64,000 nt of DNA from Euglena gracilis (Eukaryota; Euglenida; Euglenophyceae; Euglenales). The position numbers were made by a program, and so were the translations under genes. Below, in pieces: positions 14,301-23,913 of this stretch. The stretch is taken from contig CP154954.1 in the NCBI GenBank assembly GCA_039621445.1, forward strand, positions 34,321,737 to 34,385,736. The letters run 5' to 3'. Numbering within the stretch: position 1 is the first letter of the stretch; every line of letters begins with the position of its first letter. The notes beneath the pieces were generated by a model, which saw only the letters and a list, made by a program, of their open reading frames with translations, was not told the DNA's origin and searched no databases.

Positions 14301-14985
14301 TTGTTGCATCCCCTTTTTGGTGAATCTTTTATCCTGTCAGTAACCACATTTTGTGTAATGCTGTGCTCTTTGCTGTTTGCTGGATGGCGCCATGAGCCAA
14401 CACACATTTGAGGCATATGTTTGCTGGCGGCCATGCGGTCTGGCAGCCTGACGGGGTGGCGGCTTAGTATTCAGTTGCAGGGGAATCAAAACACTGCCCG
14501 ATGAAGCTTTTTAAAAGGTTTGAATTTGGGTCCCCAGTGAAAATTCTCCTTGCTTGGTGAGTTCGATTCTTTTTGACCCCAAAATTGGCTGAAAATGGCC
14601 ATGGAAAAGTCAAACAGGACGATTCTTCAAACTTCAAATTTAAAATGGCCATAAATCGTGCTTGCCGTGGAGTTACAGGAGAAATAAAATCATTGTTAGA
14701 TGAGACGTTCCAAGGGTTTTGTTTTATCTTTGGCAGCCGGATTCGCATTTAAGCTTTTTTATTTTTATTTTCATTTATTTAGCTATTTATTTTTATTTGC
14801 GCACTTGCGCAAATTTCCGATTTTTTTTGATTCTTCTTTGATTCGGTTGTATGGCCCAGGGGGTTTGAAAACACGTTGACAAGAGAGTGCAAAAAAATGA
14901 GCGAAATTCTGATTTTGGCAGTGTGACCCCTGGGACTTTGGCAAAAATGGTGTTGTTTTTTGGGGTGTCCGAAAATGGACTTTGT
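14301..14985. other. Satellite flank, no gene recognised
   Basis: Single-copy-looking DNA. A 94-codon frame on the - strand (14464-14748) has reasonable amino-acid composition but no recognisable domain, and it is not bounded by clear splice sites. Nothing else is supportable here. Confidence 0.4.
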
Positions 14986-15239
14986 CCCCCCCCCCCCTAG
15001 TCGTACGACCACCCCTCATTTTCGACCACCCCCCGGTCACAGGTTGCAGGTCATGGGGTGTTCTGACCACCCCCCCGGTCACAGGTTGCAGGTTACAAAA
15101 ATTTTAACACCATTTCACCTATGTCCGCCCCCGCATTTACGACCACCCCCGGGTCACAGGTTGCAGGTTATGGGGGTGTTACGACCACCCCCCCGGTCAC
15201 AGGTTGCAGGAACCCGGTCGTACGATTAGGGGGGGGGGG
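14986..15239. mobile_element. Fold-back element, copy 1 (C-run/TAGTCGTACGACC ends)
   Basis: The ends are inverted: a C12 run followed by TAGTCGTACGACC on the left, and GGTCGTACGATTA followed by a G11 run on the right. The core GTCGTACGAC is itself a perfect palindrome. Inside are four copies of the 16-mer GGTCACAGGTTGCAGG (15035, 15077, 15152, 15195), each preceded by a C-rich ACCACCCCCC stretch. It has no coding capacity and no clear target duplication. A related copy lies at 20610-21022. The structure resembles a MITE or fold-back element, but the family is unknown. Confidence 0.7.
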
Positions 15240-15829
15240 TACGTCGAAACCCCTCGGGGGGGGCTGGACTGCAGCTAGTCCAATTTTGGCTAGTGGTATT
15301 GCTAGCTAGTGGAATTTTTTTTCCAGTGACCGGCGCAAAGCGCCAGAATTTTTTTGGGACCCCCAAAAATGGCCAAAAATGCCCGTTTTTGGCCATTTTT
15401 GGGATTTTTTTGGAACAAAATCAGCCAAAAACCTATTAAAAACCTCATTTCCACCTCGGCGCGCAATTTTTTTCCAGTTGGGGGGACCCCCGGACTCCCC
15501 CCCCCCCCCCCCCGGGGGGGGGGGGTCTAGCTAGTCCATTTTTTCCAGTGTCCAGCCAATTGGCTAGCCAGCACCCCCCCCCCCCCCCGGCCCCGGGGGT
15601 CCTTGAGCAAAAGCCTGGTGCGGGGAGGAAGTGCCGGGGGGTGTGGGTGTGGTGTGACCAAGCGGGTGGGAAGGACACAAGGGAAGGAAGTTAAGTGCGG
15701 GGTGCTTGGCAAGGGACGCGCAGAGGGGAAGAAATAGGGTCCGCAGGGAATGAAGGGGACGGGTGTCTCCCACCCAGCTTATACGCGGGGTCTGCACAAC
15801 CAGTTGTGTGGCAAAGAACCCAGCGGAAG
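15240..15829. repeat. Poly-C/poly-G and hairpin-rich DNA
   Basis: No gene is visible. It contains a GGCGCAAAGCGCC-type hairpin near 15332 and a perfect 17-bp stem (15363-15379 with 15386-15402, 6-nt loop) built on CCAAAAATGGCCAAAAA. Long runs of C then G follow (15490-15530 and 15580-15600). Long open frames here are low-complexity Pro/Gly artefacts of those runs. Confidence 0.6.
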
Positions 15830-16263
15830 AAGCCCAACCCTTGAAGGACAAAATTGTGTTTATTTGTGCAATGCGCGCACCAACCAGGCTTGTGCTTAGT
15901 CGGGTGCCTACCCCACGGGGGGGGGTGGGTGCTAGGGGCAGGCACCCCATAGCACCCGATCCGAACGGGGGGGGGGGGTAGGGTTTTGGGGGTTGACTGC
16001 CCCTAGCAGGCACCCCCCTCCGACCCCGGCGCCGAAGGCGCCGGGGGCCCGGAAAAGGCCATTTTCAATGAAAATTTTCTGGGTCCGGCCCGGACCCCTA
16101 TCCCCCCCCGGGGGGGGTGTGCCTGCTAGGGGCAGGCACCCTATAGCACCCACCACCCCCCCTCCCCCCCCGGTCGGTAAGCACAAGCATGGCACCAACA
16201 TGTTTATGTTTATTTGCACATTTGCGCAAATAAACATAAACATGTCCTTCAAGGATTGGGCTT
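15830..16263. mobile_element. Fold-back element with 21-bp inverted arms
   Basis: The sequence at 15830-15850 is the reverse complement of 16243-16263 with one mismatch. Between the arms lie two direct copies of a self-complementary motif with GGGTGCTA...TAGCACCC arms (about 15927-15960 and 16108-16155) and a GGCGCCGAAGGCGCC hairpin near 16028. It ends with a long hairpin at 16198-16245. No coding capacity is evident. Confidence 0.55.
16198..16245. repeat. Perfect 20-bp-stem hairpin
   Basis: Positions 16198-16217 are the exact reverse complement of 16226-16245, with an 8-nt loop. The stem contains the TTTATTTGC/GCAAATAAA core that recurs throughout 16.2-20.6 kb. Confidence 0.85.
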
Positions 16264-16359
16264 TAGTACCCATGAAAAACGGCGTGACAAAGAAGCTGTG
16301 AGTGCGCAGACCAACGGGCCGTCCAGTTGGTGGGTTTGTCACACTGTTTGTTGACGGCG

Positions 16360-16500
16360 CAGGCTTATGGGCGCAAATGCGCACACAAACACAAATTATG
16401 TTTTTTGCGCGCATTTGCGCAAATGCGCAAACAAACATGTTTTTTGTTTATTTGCGCAAAGGCGCAAATAAACACAAAGAAGAACGTGGTTCATTTGCGC
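16360..16500. repeat. TTTGCGCAAA palindrome cluster
   Basis: A dense series of GCGCATTTGCGCAAATGCGC and TTTATTTGCGCAAAGGCGC motifs, nearly all self-complementary. Open frames through it translate to monotonous Cys/Ala/Gln/Ile strings and are not genes. Confidence 0.75.
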
Positions 16501-16520
16501 ATTCACGTTGTTTGTGGGCG

Positions 16521-17592
16521 CCAGGCACCTATGGCCGACCAGGGCCGACCAGGGCCGACCAGGGCCGACCAGGGCCGACTATGATTTTCAGGACCCCCAT
16601 AGGTGGGGGTTCCGACCAGGGCCGACCAGGGCCGACCAGGGCCGACCAGGGCCGACCAGGGCCGACTTGCATGTGATTGGCCGACCGAAGGGGAATGGAT
16701 GAAGGACTTAGGCAGCTTTCCCTCTGAACCAAGCTCCTTTGATGATGCTGGGCGGTGCTGGGCGATGCAGGACGATGCTGGCCCGGCAGCATCGACCGCG
16801 GGTTACCGCGGGTTTCAGGACTGTCATAGGTGGGTTGCCGACCGCAGCCGACCGCAGCCAACCGCAGTCGACCGCAGCCGACCGTGCAACTTTTTTCCTG
16901 ACTGATGTCATTTTTTCAGTGAGAATGAGGAATTTTATCCCAGATTTTGAGATTTTTCTGGCTCGTTTGGCTCATGTTGTCACTTTTGGCTACTTTTGGC
17001 CGCTTTTGGCCACTTTAGGTCGCTTTTGTCCCCTTTTGGCCCATTTGTCACCATAATTCACCAATTTCGACCTATTTTGACAATTTTTTGCCACTTTTTG
17101 CGCACTTGTTGTAATTTTGGGCCATTTTGTCCTGCTCTGGGGCCATTTTTGACCATTTAAAGCCATTTTCGACCTTTTTTTGTTATTTTGCCCATTTTTT
17201 TTGGTCTCTTTTTGGTCCAATGTGACAATTTTTGAGGCATTTTGTGCCAGTATGGTATATTTTGAAAACTCAACCCCATTTTTGGATAATCCCACAAATC
17301 TCCATTTATCCAACCCATTTTTTGGCATTACGGATCATTTTTTTCTAACTGATCCGTACTTTTGCCATTTGTCACTGATTTGGCAAATATTGGGCTAATT
17401 TGGGTCAATGTGAGCATATTTTATGGTATTTTGGCCATTTTATGCCCTTTTGGTAATTTTGGGTCATTTTTCACAATCTTTTTTTCTGTGACGATACCCC
17501 CACCTATGGCCGACTATTTGCCGACCAGGGCCGACCAGGGCCGATCAGGGCCGACCAGAGCACCAAAATGGGAAGTGACCATAGGTGCCTGG
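16521..17592. mobile_element. Inverted-repeat-bounded element carrying 10-mer arrays
   Basis: CCAGGCACCTATGG at 16521-16534 is exactly inverted at 17579-17592, and each arm is followed inward by GCCGACCAGG arrays (16532-16577, 16614-16666, 17513-17566). A second 10-mer family, ACCGCAGCCG, occupies about 16844-16884. The middle (16900-17490) is T-rich with repeated TTTTGGCCA-like words and no gene. The symmetry suggests one compound fold-back unit. Confidence 0.6.
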
Positions 17593-17760
17593 TGGGCGCA
17601 AATGCGCAAATAAACTGCATGAAGAAACTGCACAATTTGCATCTGGTTTATTTGCGCATTTGCCCCAAAAAGCAACGTGATGCGCGCAAATGCACAAATG
17701 AACAACCAATGGAGAAGTAAAAATTGGCCACCTAAGACCTGTGCAAAGAACATCAAGCGT
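17593..17760. other. Palindrome-bearing spacer
   Basis: Contains further TTTGCGC-type palindromes (for example 17598-17615 and 17648-17700). I see no gene. Confidence 0.5.
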
Positions 17761-17860
17761 GTTGATTTGTGCTCGCCTGCATCGACATGGGTGTTGCGGT
17801 GTTCTGAACCTCACAATTGAAAATTTTCTAAGTCCCCCCAAGCAGAAATGTGTATACCCG

Positions 17861-17946
17861 ATATCAATTTTTCCGCAATTTTTCCGCAATTTCCGCAATT
17901 TTTCCGCAATTTTCCCGCAATTTTTCCGAAGGCCTCCGATATCAAT
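17861..17946. repeat. TTTTTCCGCAA microsatellite between GATATCAATT boxes
   Basis: Five or six copies of an approximately 11-12 bp unit (TTTTTCCGCAA) lie between two direct GATATCAATT boxes. The box pair flanking the tract suggests slippage expansion between two copies of one sequence. Confidence 0.75.
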
Positions 17947-18003
17947 TCCCCCCCCCCCTGTATTATGGTGCCATTTTTGGACCATTGACAGGTCCCAAAA
18001 AAG

Positions 18004-18115
18004 ATGGAGACAGATGATTTCCTGAAGGTGGGTGCGCAGCCACCCAGTAATGGTACATCTCCACCGGCACCAATTTTTGGGTCCCAAGGGCCCTACCAGG
18101 GTTTGATATCATACA
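18004..18115 (+). CDS. Candidate exon, Pro/Ser-rich (weak)
   Basis: An AG acceptor-like site (TTGACAG at about 17985-17991) precedes an open frame with unbiased amino-acid use that ends near an AG|GT boundary, before poly-C DNA takes over at 18120. The frame begins with ATG at 18004 and is rich in Pro and Ser. I cannot connect it to a family. It may be an internal exon of the same + strand gene as the Pro-Gly-Met exons downstream, but that is a guess. Confidence 0.25.
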
Positions 18116-18119
18116 TCTC

Positions 18120-18960
18120 TCTAAGGTTTTGCGAACCCCCCCGGGGGGGGGGGCGGCTGCAGCCAGCCCCGATTTGGGCCCAGCCCAGCCGCAGGAGCCC
18201 CCCCCCCCCCCCCCCGGGGGGTGCTGCTAGCCCAGCTAGCCAGCCCCTTTTTGGGGGGTCCAGCACAAAATTTTTCGGCGCAAAGCGCCGAAATTTTTTG
18301 AAAAATTGTCTTCAAAAGTGGGCAAAAATGGGGTTTGGGGGGCGTTTGGGGCATTTTTTGGGGGTTTCAGATGCATCATTTTTTCAAAACTGTGTTCTGC
18401 AGGTCATTTTTGGGCATTTTTCCAATTTCAGTCCAGCTCGCCCCGGTTCGGGTCCAGCCGGGGCCTAGCCCCCCCCCCCCGGGGGGGGGGGGGGCGGGCT
18501 AGCCAGCCCAAATTTCTAGCCAGCCCAAATTTCTAGCCCTTGCCCAGCACCCCCCCCGGGGTCCTTAAAGAGATGTATGTTTGATATAAGGAGGGCGTAC
18601 ATGGTTTAGGTGGGGGGTGTCCCCCCCACACCCCCCCCCTCCTGGCCCGCAGGGGGGGCCGGATCCCCCCCACACCTGCCAGGGGGGTCCGGACCGACCC
18701 TCGGGGGGGGGGGGTTCCCGGGACCCCCCCAAAAGGGTCATTTTTTTCCTGCGGCGCTTTGCGCCGAAAATTTTTTGCATTTTGGCACATTTTTGCCCAA
18801 AAAGTGCCCAAAATGGCACTTTTGGTCGTTTTGGGGGGTCAAAAATTTTCGGTAACCCAGACCGCGCAACTGTTTAGGTGGGGGGGTGCCCCCCCCCCCC
18901 CCCCCCCCTCCTGGCCCGCAGGGGGGTCCGGACCCCCCCCACCTGTCCTTATATCGAACC
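18120..18960. repeat. Poly-C/poly-G cassettes
   Basis: Repeated cassettes alternate C runs, G runs, a GGCGC(A/T)3GCGCC hairpin (18277, 18752) and CCAGCCC-type words. A block containing CTCCTGGCCCGCAGG occurs twice in direct orientation (about 18604-18690 and 18873-18950). AAATTTCTAGCCAGCCC is also duplicated near 18510-18540. There is no plausible coding sequence. The whole tract reads like degenerate fold-back elements. Confidence 0.6.
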
Positions 18961-19640
18961 CTGGGCCCTGCCACTGGCCCGCGACCTCGGCTCCGCTTCT
19001 GCAGCCACATCAGCTGCTAATACTTCAGCACCCACCAGACCGGCATCGATCTTCCCGGTGCAACAACACCCAGCTTTAGCGGCCACGTTATTCCCCGCAG
19101 TCGGGGTGTGAGACTGGGGGGACAATGTGGTGCCAGTCCATGGCAACCAGCAGCCGGAGAAAGGTGGCCCTCAAACACCCATTGCTTTGGGTGTAAGGAA
19201 GTCTTGAACCTTCACCACTCGATTGGTCGCATCAAAGCTGTGCGACTCATACCCCCCAAATTATGCACAAAAACTGGTGTGTTTTACATTTTTCAAGGGA
19301 AAAATGGTGGAGAATAACCATAAAACGGATTACGGCCCGACACGTCCCAGGTGTTTCAGGTGCCAAATATTGACTTCTTGTAACGTAGTCCTGTTGCAGA
19401 AAAGGTGTCGAACAGTCACAGGTCGTTTGCATGTCATCATTTCATTACGTTTAACTGCCAAACGGATGACGCCAAAACAACAGGCCGTTCGGGCCAGGGA
19501 ACAGCAGTGCAAATGTACACACGTAAGGCCGGCAAATTTTGGCCAGTGAGATGCCATGTTCCAGTGAACATTACACACTACCTCTCACCACAAATTTCAT
19601 CACCACGTAATCGTGGTGCAACTCAATGGTTGGCGTAAGG
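18961..19640. other. Single-copy-looking DNA, possible short exons
   Basis: After the acceptor-like TTCTGCAG at about 19000 an open + strand frame of about 34 codons, rich in Ala/Thr/Pro, ends at a TGA near 19109. Composition is coding-like but nothing is recognisable. I see no other signal. Confidence 0.3.
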
Positions 19641-19689
19641 AATTGCGTTCGCCAGCTTTCACAGACGAGGAGATGGTATCTCACAACCG

Positions 19690-20260
19690 ATGTTTTGTTC
19701 ATTTGCGCAAATAAACAAACTTTGTTTGTGTGCGTTAAGGCTCGCTGAAACACATCACTTTGAAGCGGTTTATTAAATATTTGTTTGCGCATTTGCACAA
19801 ATGCGCGCACAAACGTTTATTTGCGCAATTGCGCGCACCAACACGCCCGTCACGTTTTAAAACCTCGTAGTGTCATGGTCCTCTTTGGTGTCTTTTAACA
19901 TGGAAAATAAAAATACATGTTTATTTGCGCATTTGCGCAAATAAACATAATTTTATTTGTGCGCGCATTTGCGCAAATGCGCCCGCAAAAAAATTTGTTT
20001 ATGGGCGCATTTGCGCAAATAAAACACAAAACATTGAAAATAAAAATACATGTTTATTTGCGCATTTGCGCAAATAAACATAATTTTATTTGTGCGCGCA
20101 TTTACGCAAATGCGCCCGCAAATAAAATTTGTTTATGGGCGCATTTGCGCCCACAAACATGTATTTTTATTTTCAATGTTTTGCGTTTTATTTGCGCAAA
20201 TGCGCCCATAAACATAATTTTTTTTATTTGCGCAATTGCGCCCACAAACACACATCAGTT
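19690..20260. repeat. Large TTTGCGCAAA palindrome array with inverted duplication
   Basis: Dense perfect hairpins; for example TGTTTATTTGCGCA, TT, then its exact complement at about 19919-19948, and again near 20050. A unit of about 126 bp is tandemly duplicated (from about 19905 and 20034). A segment with TACATG(T)/ATTTTTATTTTCAATG reappears inverted at about 20150-20180, so the whole block can fold back. No gene is supported. Confidence 0.8.
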
Positions 20261-20289
20261 GTGTGACGGCTGGGGAACGTAGTCTGTGG

Positions 20290-20530
20290 TGTGTGATGTA
20301 ATGAGGCTTCGTGTGTTCTTACCGGCGGCGGCAGTGTCCAAGCCAGTTCAGCCAGGACTTCATCACCATTTCTAAGTGTCGTAACAAGGGGTGTGTGCCT
20401 CTCTCCTGTTTGATGTACAAGAGCACCAATCTCACCCTCCGCCCTCTCTGCGTCACACGGTAAGTAACATGCGTACCAAACCACCGGGAGTTACATCCCC
20501 TCAAGAATGGGGTGTAACAGTTCATATCTG
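20290..20530 (-). CDS. Candidate exon on - strand (weak)
   Basis: The - strand frame has balanced amino-acid use and ends at a good 5' splice-like site (CCGCCG|GTAAGA at about 20320-20332). Upstream on the same strand is an acceptor-like ACACAG near 20530. Unlike its surroundings it is neither homopolymeric nor palindromic. No family is recognised. Confidence 0.3.
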
Positions 20531-20609
20531 TGTCAAGGTACAGGGTCCAGGAATTTCGTAAAATTTACGTATTTGCGCAAATGCGCAAATTCTAAAGGAA
20601 AAACCCTTA

Positions 20610-21022
20610 CCCCCCCCCCCCCCTAGTCGTACGACCACCCCTCATTTATGACCACCCCCCGGTCACAGGTTGCAGGTCATGGGGGTGTTATGACCACCCC
20701 CCCCCGGTCACAGGTTGCAGGTTGCGAAAAAAATTTAACCCCCAAAATAAGTCCCCCCACTGGCCGGTCCGTGCAAAAATCCATGAAATGGACCCCCCAA
20801 AATATACTTCCCCCTGCCGGCGCGAAGCGCCGGATTTTTGAAAAATGGGACATTTTGGGGGGGTAAAAAATGCCATTTTGGGACACTTTTCACACGCTTC
20901 TACGACCACCCCCTCATCTATGACCACCCCCCGGTCACAGGTTGCAGGTCATGGGGGTGTTATGACCACCCCCCCCGGTCACAGGTTGCAGGAACCCGGT
21001 CATACGACTAGGGGGGGGGGGG
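20610..21022. mobile_element. Fold-back element, copy 2 (C-run/TAGTCGTACGACC ends)
   Basis: Same architecture as 14986-15239: a C14 run plus TAGTCGTACGACC on the left, the inverse (GGTCATACGACTA plus a G12-13 run) on the right, and four copies of GGTCACAGGTTGCAGG (20661, 20706, 20933, 20977). It differs in holding a roughly 190-bp centre with a GGCGCGAAGCGCC hairpin at 20819. It is flanked by TTA on the left and TAA on the right. No coding capacity. Confidence 0.72.
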
Positions 21023-21302
21023 TAAGTGCGAATCCGGCCGCCTAAGTTATGTCGCCAGGCATTTCCTTTGATTTTGCTTCAGTTCTGAGAAATTTTGGAA
21101 AAATCAATCTCCCCCCAAACAACCCGAAAACACCCAAAATGGCCAATTTGGCCTACAAAAAAAAACAACCAGAATTCGGGTCAGGTGTGTCGGCTGCCAA
21201 AAGGGTGCACGGGGGGATGCACTTCCAGGATGGTTTGGTTTGTGTCTCAAAGTGCATATTTTTCATTGCTGGATTTCAAGTGACCTCAACTGTTTTTTGC
21301 AG

Positions 21303-21388
21303 GTGGCATGATGCCCCCACCTGGAATGCCACCTCCACCAGGAATGCCCAATATGGGCATGATGGGTCGCGGAATGCCAGGTGTTTGA
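21303..21388 (+). CDS. Candidate terminal exon, Pro-Gly-Met-rich tail
   Basis: A good 3' splice site (ACTGTTTTTTGCAG, ending 21302) is followed by 28 codons to a TGA at 21386-21388. Met, Pro and Gly dominate and occur as repeats of the form (G)MPPPG. Such tails are known from spliceosomal proteins (SmB/SmN, U1-C) and from BuGZ/ZNF207-like proteins, so this may be the last exon of a host gene of that sort. I cannot name it. No upstream exon is assigned with confidence, and the preceding 250 bp look intronic. Confidence 0.4.
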
Positions 21389-22613
21389 CTTGCACACTGC
21401 ACGGCTAGAACCGGGGGGTTTCCTGAGTGGAAAAGGATATCCCCCGCTGGTGTGCCTCAAGGTGGAAATGAGGGTTTAATGTTATTTTTGGCTGATTTTG
21501 TTCCAACGGCCGAAACCGGGTATTTTTGGACATTTTTGGAGGACCAAATTTTTTCCCGGCGCTTGCCAATTTTTTTCTTTGCGCTGGCCACTGGAAAAAA
21601 ATTCCATTAGCCCTGGTCCCCCAAAATAAGGGGATATGGATTGGCATTCATCAAGTTTCCCCATCTGTCCCAGACGCAACGTGCCTTCGCAAGCATTTAT
21701 TTTTGGAACGTTGTCAAAACTTGCCAAAATTCTTTAAATTATCGGGACATTTTGGTTTTGTTTATCCAGTTATAGGTCATTAATCAATTCTTGTTTTTTG
21801 TGTAATCAGCAGTTTTTTTTGGCACATTTTTTCGGTTTCATGTTTTGCTACTCTGTTTGAATCTGAGTCAAGCCCAGTTCCAGCCATAAGCTTTTTTTGC
21901 GCTGAAAATTTTTAAAAAAATGCCCCAAAATGACCAAGGATGAGAATGGGCTTTGGGTTTTTGGGCGATTTTTTTTGGGTTGTCAGATGCTCATTTCTTT
22001 TCAACACAGTGTTTTGCGGGTCATTTTTTGTGCAGTTGTCCGATTTTGGCACCCTGGCCCGGGGGGGGGGCAAGCATTGCGTAAAAACCAGCGACCGACA
22101 CGCAAACTGTTTGTGTCAAGGGAATTTTATTCACTTTTTTTGTTGTTCATGTCGAACCATAGAATCAGTCATATACCCTCACCCCCCCCCCCCCCCGGGC
22201 CAGTGGCCACCCTCCAGGCACCGTGAGACCCCAAAATGGCCACTCTGAGGGTGGGGACACTTGGGGGGGGGGGTCAAAATCAGCACCGAAGGAAAATCTC
22301 CACTTTGCGGAGGGAGTAATCACAAAATTTGCCAAATTTTTTAGTCACTTTGGGGGGGGGTGAGGGTAGTCACTGCCCTCAGACAGAGTTTTGGAGGAAA
22401 ATCCTACAAGCAATGGCTGCATTGTGTGGAACCGGAAGAAGAGGCTACTTTTTCTGTTTTTTTGGGAGATTCCCTCCTGGTTGGGATTTGAGTGGCTGCT
22501 TTGCCTTTTTTGAAAGTGGAAGGCGACCATTGAGGGGTGGGGGATGATTTGCCCCCCATCAACCTTCTTGTGGGCTCAATCTCAATAGTTTTGGTGGTTG
22601 CTTTTCTGAACAG
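21389..22613. other. Spacer, no gene assigned
   Basis: T-rich and G-run-rich DNA resembling the introns and fold-back cassettes further left, with poly-G/C runs near 22060, 22180 and 22265. A + strand frame at about 22375-22547 is coding-like but has no boundaries or recognisable domain. Confidence 0.4.
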
Positions 22614-22855
22614 TCAAAAAAAAGTCGGAACCCTTTGATGAAGATGCCCTAAAACATATTTTTGAGGAGCATTTTGGTGGAGACAATGGTGGAGTTTTGC
22701 ATTCTGAATCAAGCTCCCTCGCGCTCCCCCCTCTCTCCTTATCGACAGGAAAAGGGATGCCTCCTCCGCCGGGGATGCCGGGGATGCCACCGCCTGGAAT
22801 GGCAGGGATGCCTGGCCTACCACCGGGCATGCCACCACCTCCAGGGCGGCGTTGA
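22614..22855 (+). CDS. Candidate two-exon gene 3' end, acidic segment plus PGM-rich tail
   Basis: Exon 1 (22614-22688) follows a CAG acceptor and encodes a Lys run and an acidic, helical-looking segment. A 60-nt GT-AG intron (22689-22748) is followed by exon 2 (22749-22855), a Pro-Gly-Met tail ending in two Arg and TGA at 22853-22855. The splice keeps phase. The intron is 60 nt and has no in-frame stop, so retention would also give an open product. The tail resembles that of the exon at 21303-21388, suggesting either paralogous genes or alternative last exons of one gene. The family is unknown; spliceosomal and BuGZ-like proteins are candidates by tail composition only. Confidence 0.45.
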
Positions 22856-23227
22856 CACACTCCCGTTGGATTTTTTGACTTTGTGCTGCAGCACCGGCTG
22901 CGCGTGCAATCATTTCTCAATCAACTGTGGATCTGCACCTGTCTCTTTGGCCCAGAAAACTTTGCTGCATTTGCCGCATTTGGGGTTTTGCTTATGCTGG
23001 CGTTTGAATCAGCCACCTTCCAATGTTTCCCTAACTGCCTGATTTGGGGGGGGGGTTGACGCAAACCCACTGAAAACATCAATAAAATGGCAACAAGACT
23101 GGAAACTGTGGAAAAAATGAAAAGAAATTTTTTTTGGTCTTCCCCAACAATGCTGTCTTCCTCCGAAGGGAAAGAGGAGGGCCCGGCGCGCTCCGGCGAC
23201 AACAGGCATTTCGCAGCAACGTCTGGC

Positions 23228-23410
23228 TCAGCGCGCCAAAATCGACAAAGAAAACCGCCGGCGGTCAAGGCTATGGCCGCACAAGGGCAGAGTGTGGAGC
23301 CCGAGGTTTCCGGTATCACCAAATTCGGCACTGAGCAGGGACTCCTAACCGAGCGCGAAAATACAACGCAGACAAACAACACTGCCGGCGAACGACGCAT
23401 GGCATCGCAG
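23228..23410. repeat. Two diverged relics of the DIRS terminal repeat
   Basis: Segments at about 23228-23288 and 23318-23410 each resemble the right terminal repeat of the adjacent DIRS-type element: a CTAACC(C/G)AGCGC-like start, an ACAAA-CCGCCGGCG centre and a CAAGG-CATGG end. They are clearly diverged. They could be an older solo end or part of a complex terminus. Confidence 0.5.
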
Positions 23411-23534
23411 CGGCAAGGTTTGGACCTCAAGGTCTCGCTGCTCTTTTTTAGGACCATAGTCCTTTTGCGACAGCCCTTCGCTTGGGACAAAAGACTCTGG
23501 CAGCCACCCATTCCACTCTACAGACAAAATGACA

Positions 23535-23656
23535 CCTCGGGCTCCGCACTTTGCCATTGTGAGGCCATGCCTTGCTCGCCGGCGGTTTGTTGTGTGATTG
23601 TTCGCTGCGCTGGGTTAGGGGGCCCCGCTTAGTGCCTTTTTTCGCCGGAGTTGGCT
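23535..23656. repeat. Left inverted terminal repeat of DIRS element
   Basis: 23556-23656 matches the reverse complement of 28156-28255 with a handful of differences. The outer 20-30 bp (around CTCGGGCTCCGCACTTTG) match the reverse complement of 27912-27944 instead. This split complementarity is what an internal complementary region provides during DIRS replication. Confidence 0.85.
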
Positions 23657-23913
23657 GATTCCAAAATTGCCCTTCGACACCCAGAAGAAAGGAAAAGAGT
23701 TCACGAACGAAGAAGAACCAAGAAAAGAAGTCAATATCAATTCAATATACAGAAGTACACGAACCAGACGAATATCAAATCAAAAGTCAATTATCAAATT
23801 TCGAATTTGACTTCAATGAACAATGCAGTTGAGAAGAAATTGGAATTTCACGCCCGCGGACGTCCTGGTGCAGATGCCGCAGCAGCTGGAGAACTTGGAG
23901 ATGCGGTCATCAC

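Noticed and set aside
15830-16263. Rolling-circle (Helitron) end
   Set aside because: Hairpins are abundant here, but no CTRR terminus or TC start with an A/T insertion site was found.
14986-16900. Long open frames of Pro, Gly, Ala, Arg strings
   Set aside because: Created by C/G homopolymers and 10-mer arrays. Their amino-acid composition follows the repeats.
19690-20282. Open frame of 121 codons rich in Cys, Ala, Gln, Ile
   Set aside because: Reads straight through TTTGCGCAAA palindromes in all frames; not a protein.
16198-20600. CRISPR-like array of palindromic repeats
   Set aside because: No regular spacing, no unique spacers, variable palindromes, eukaryotic context.
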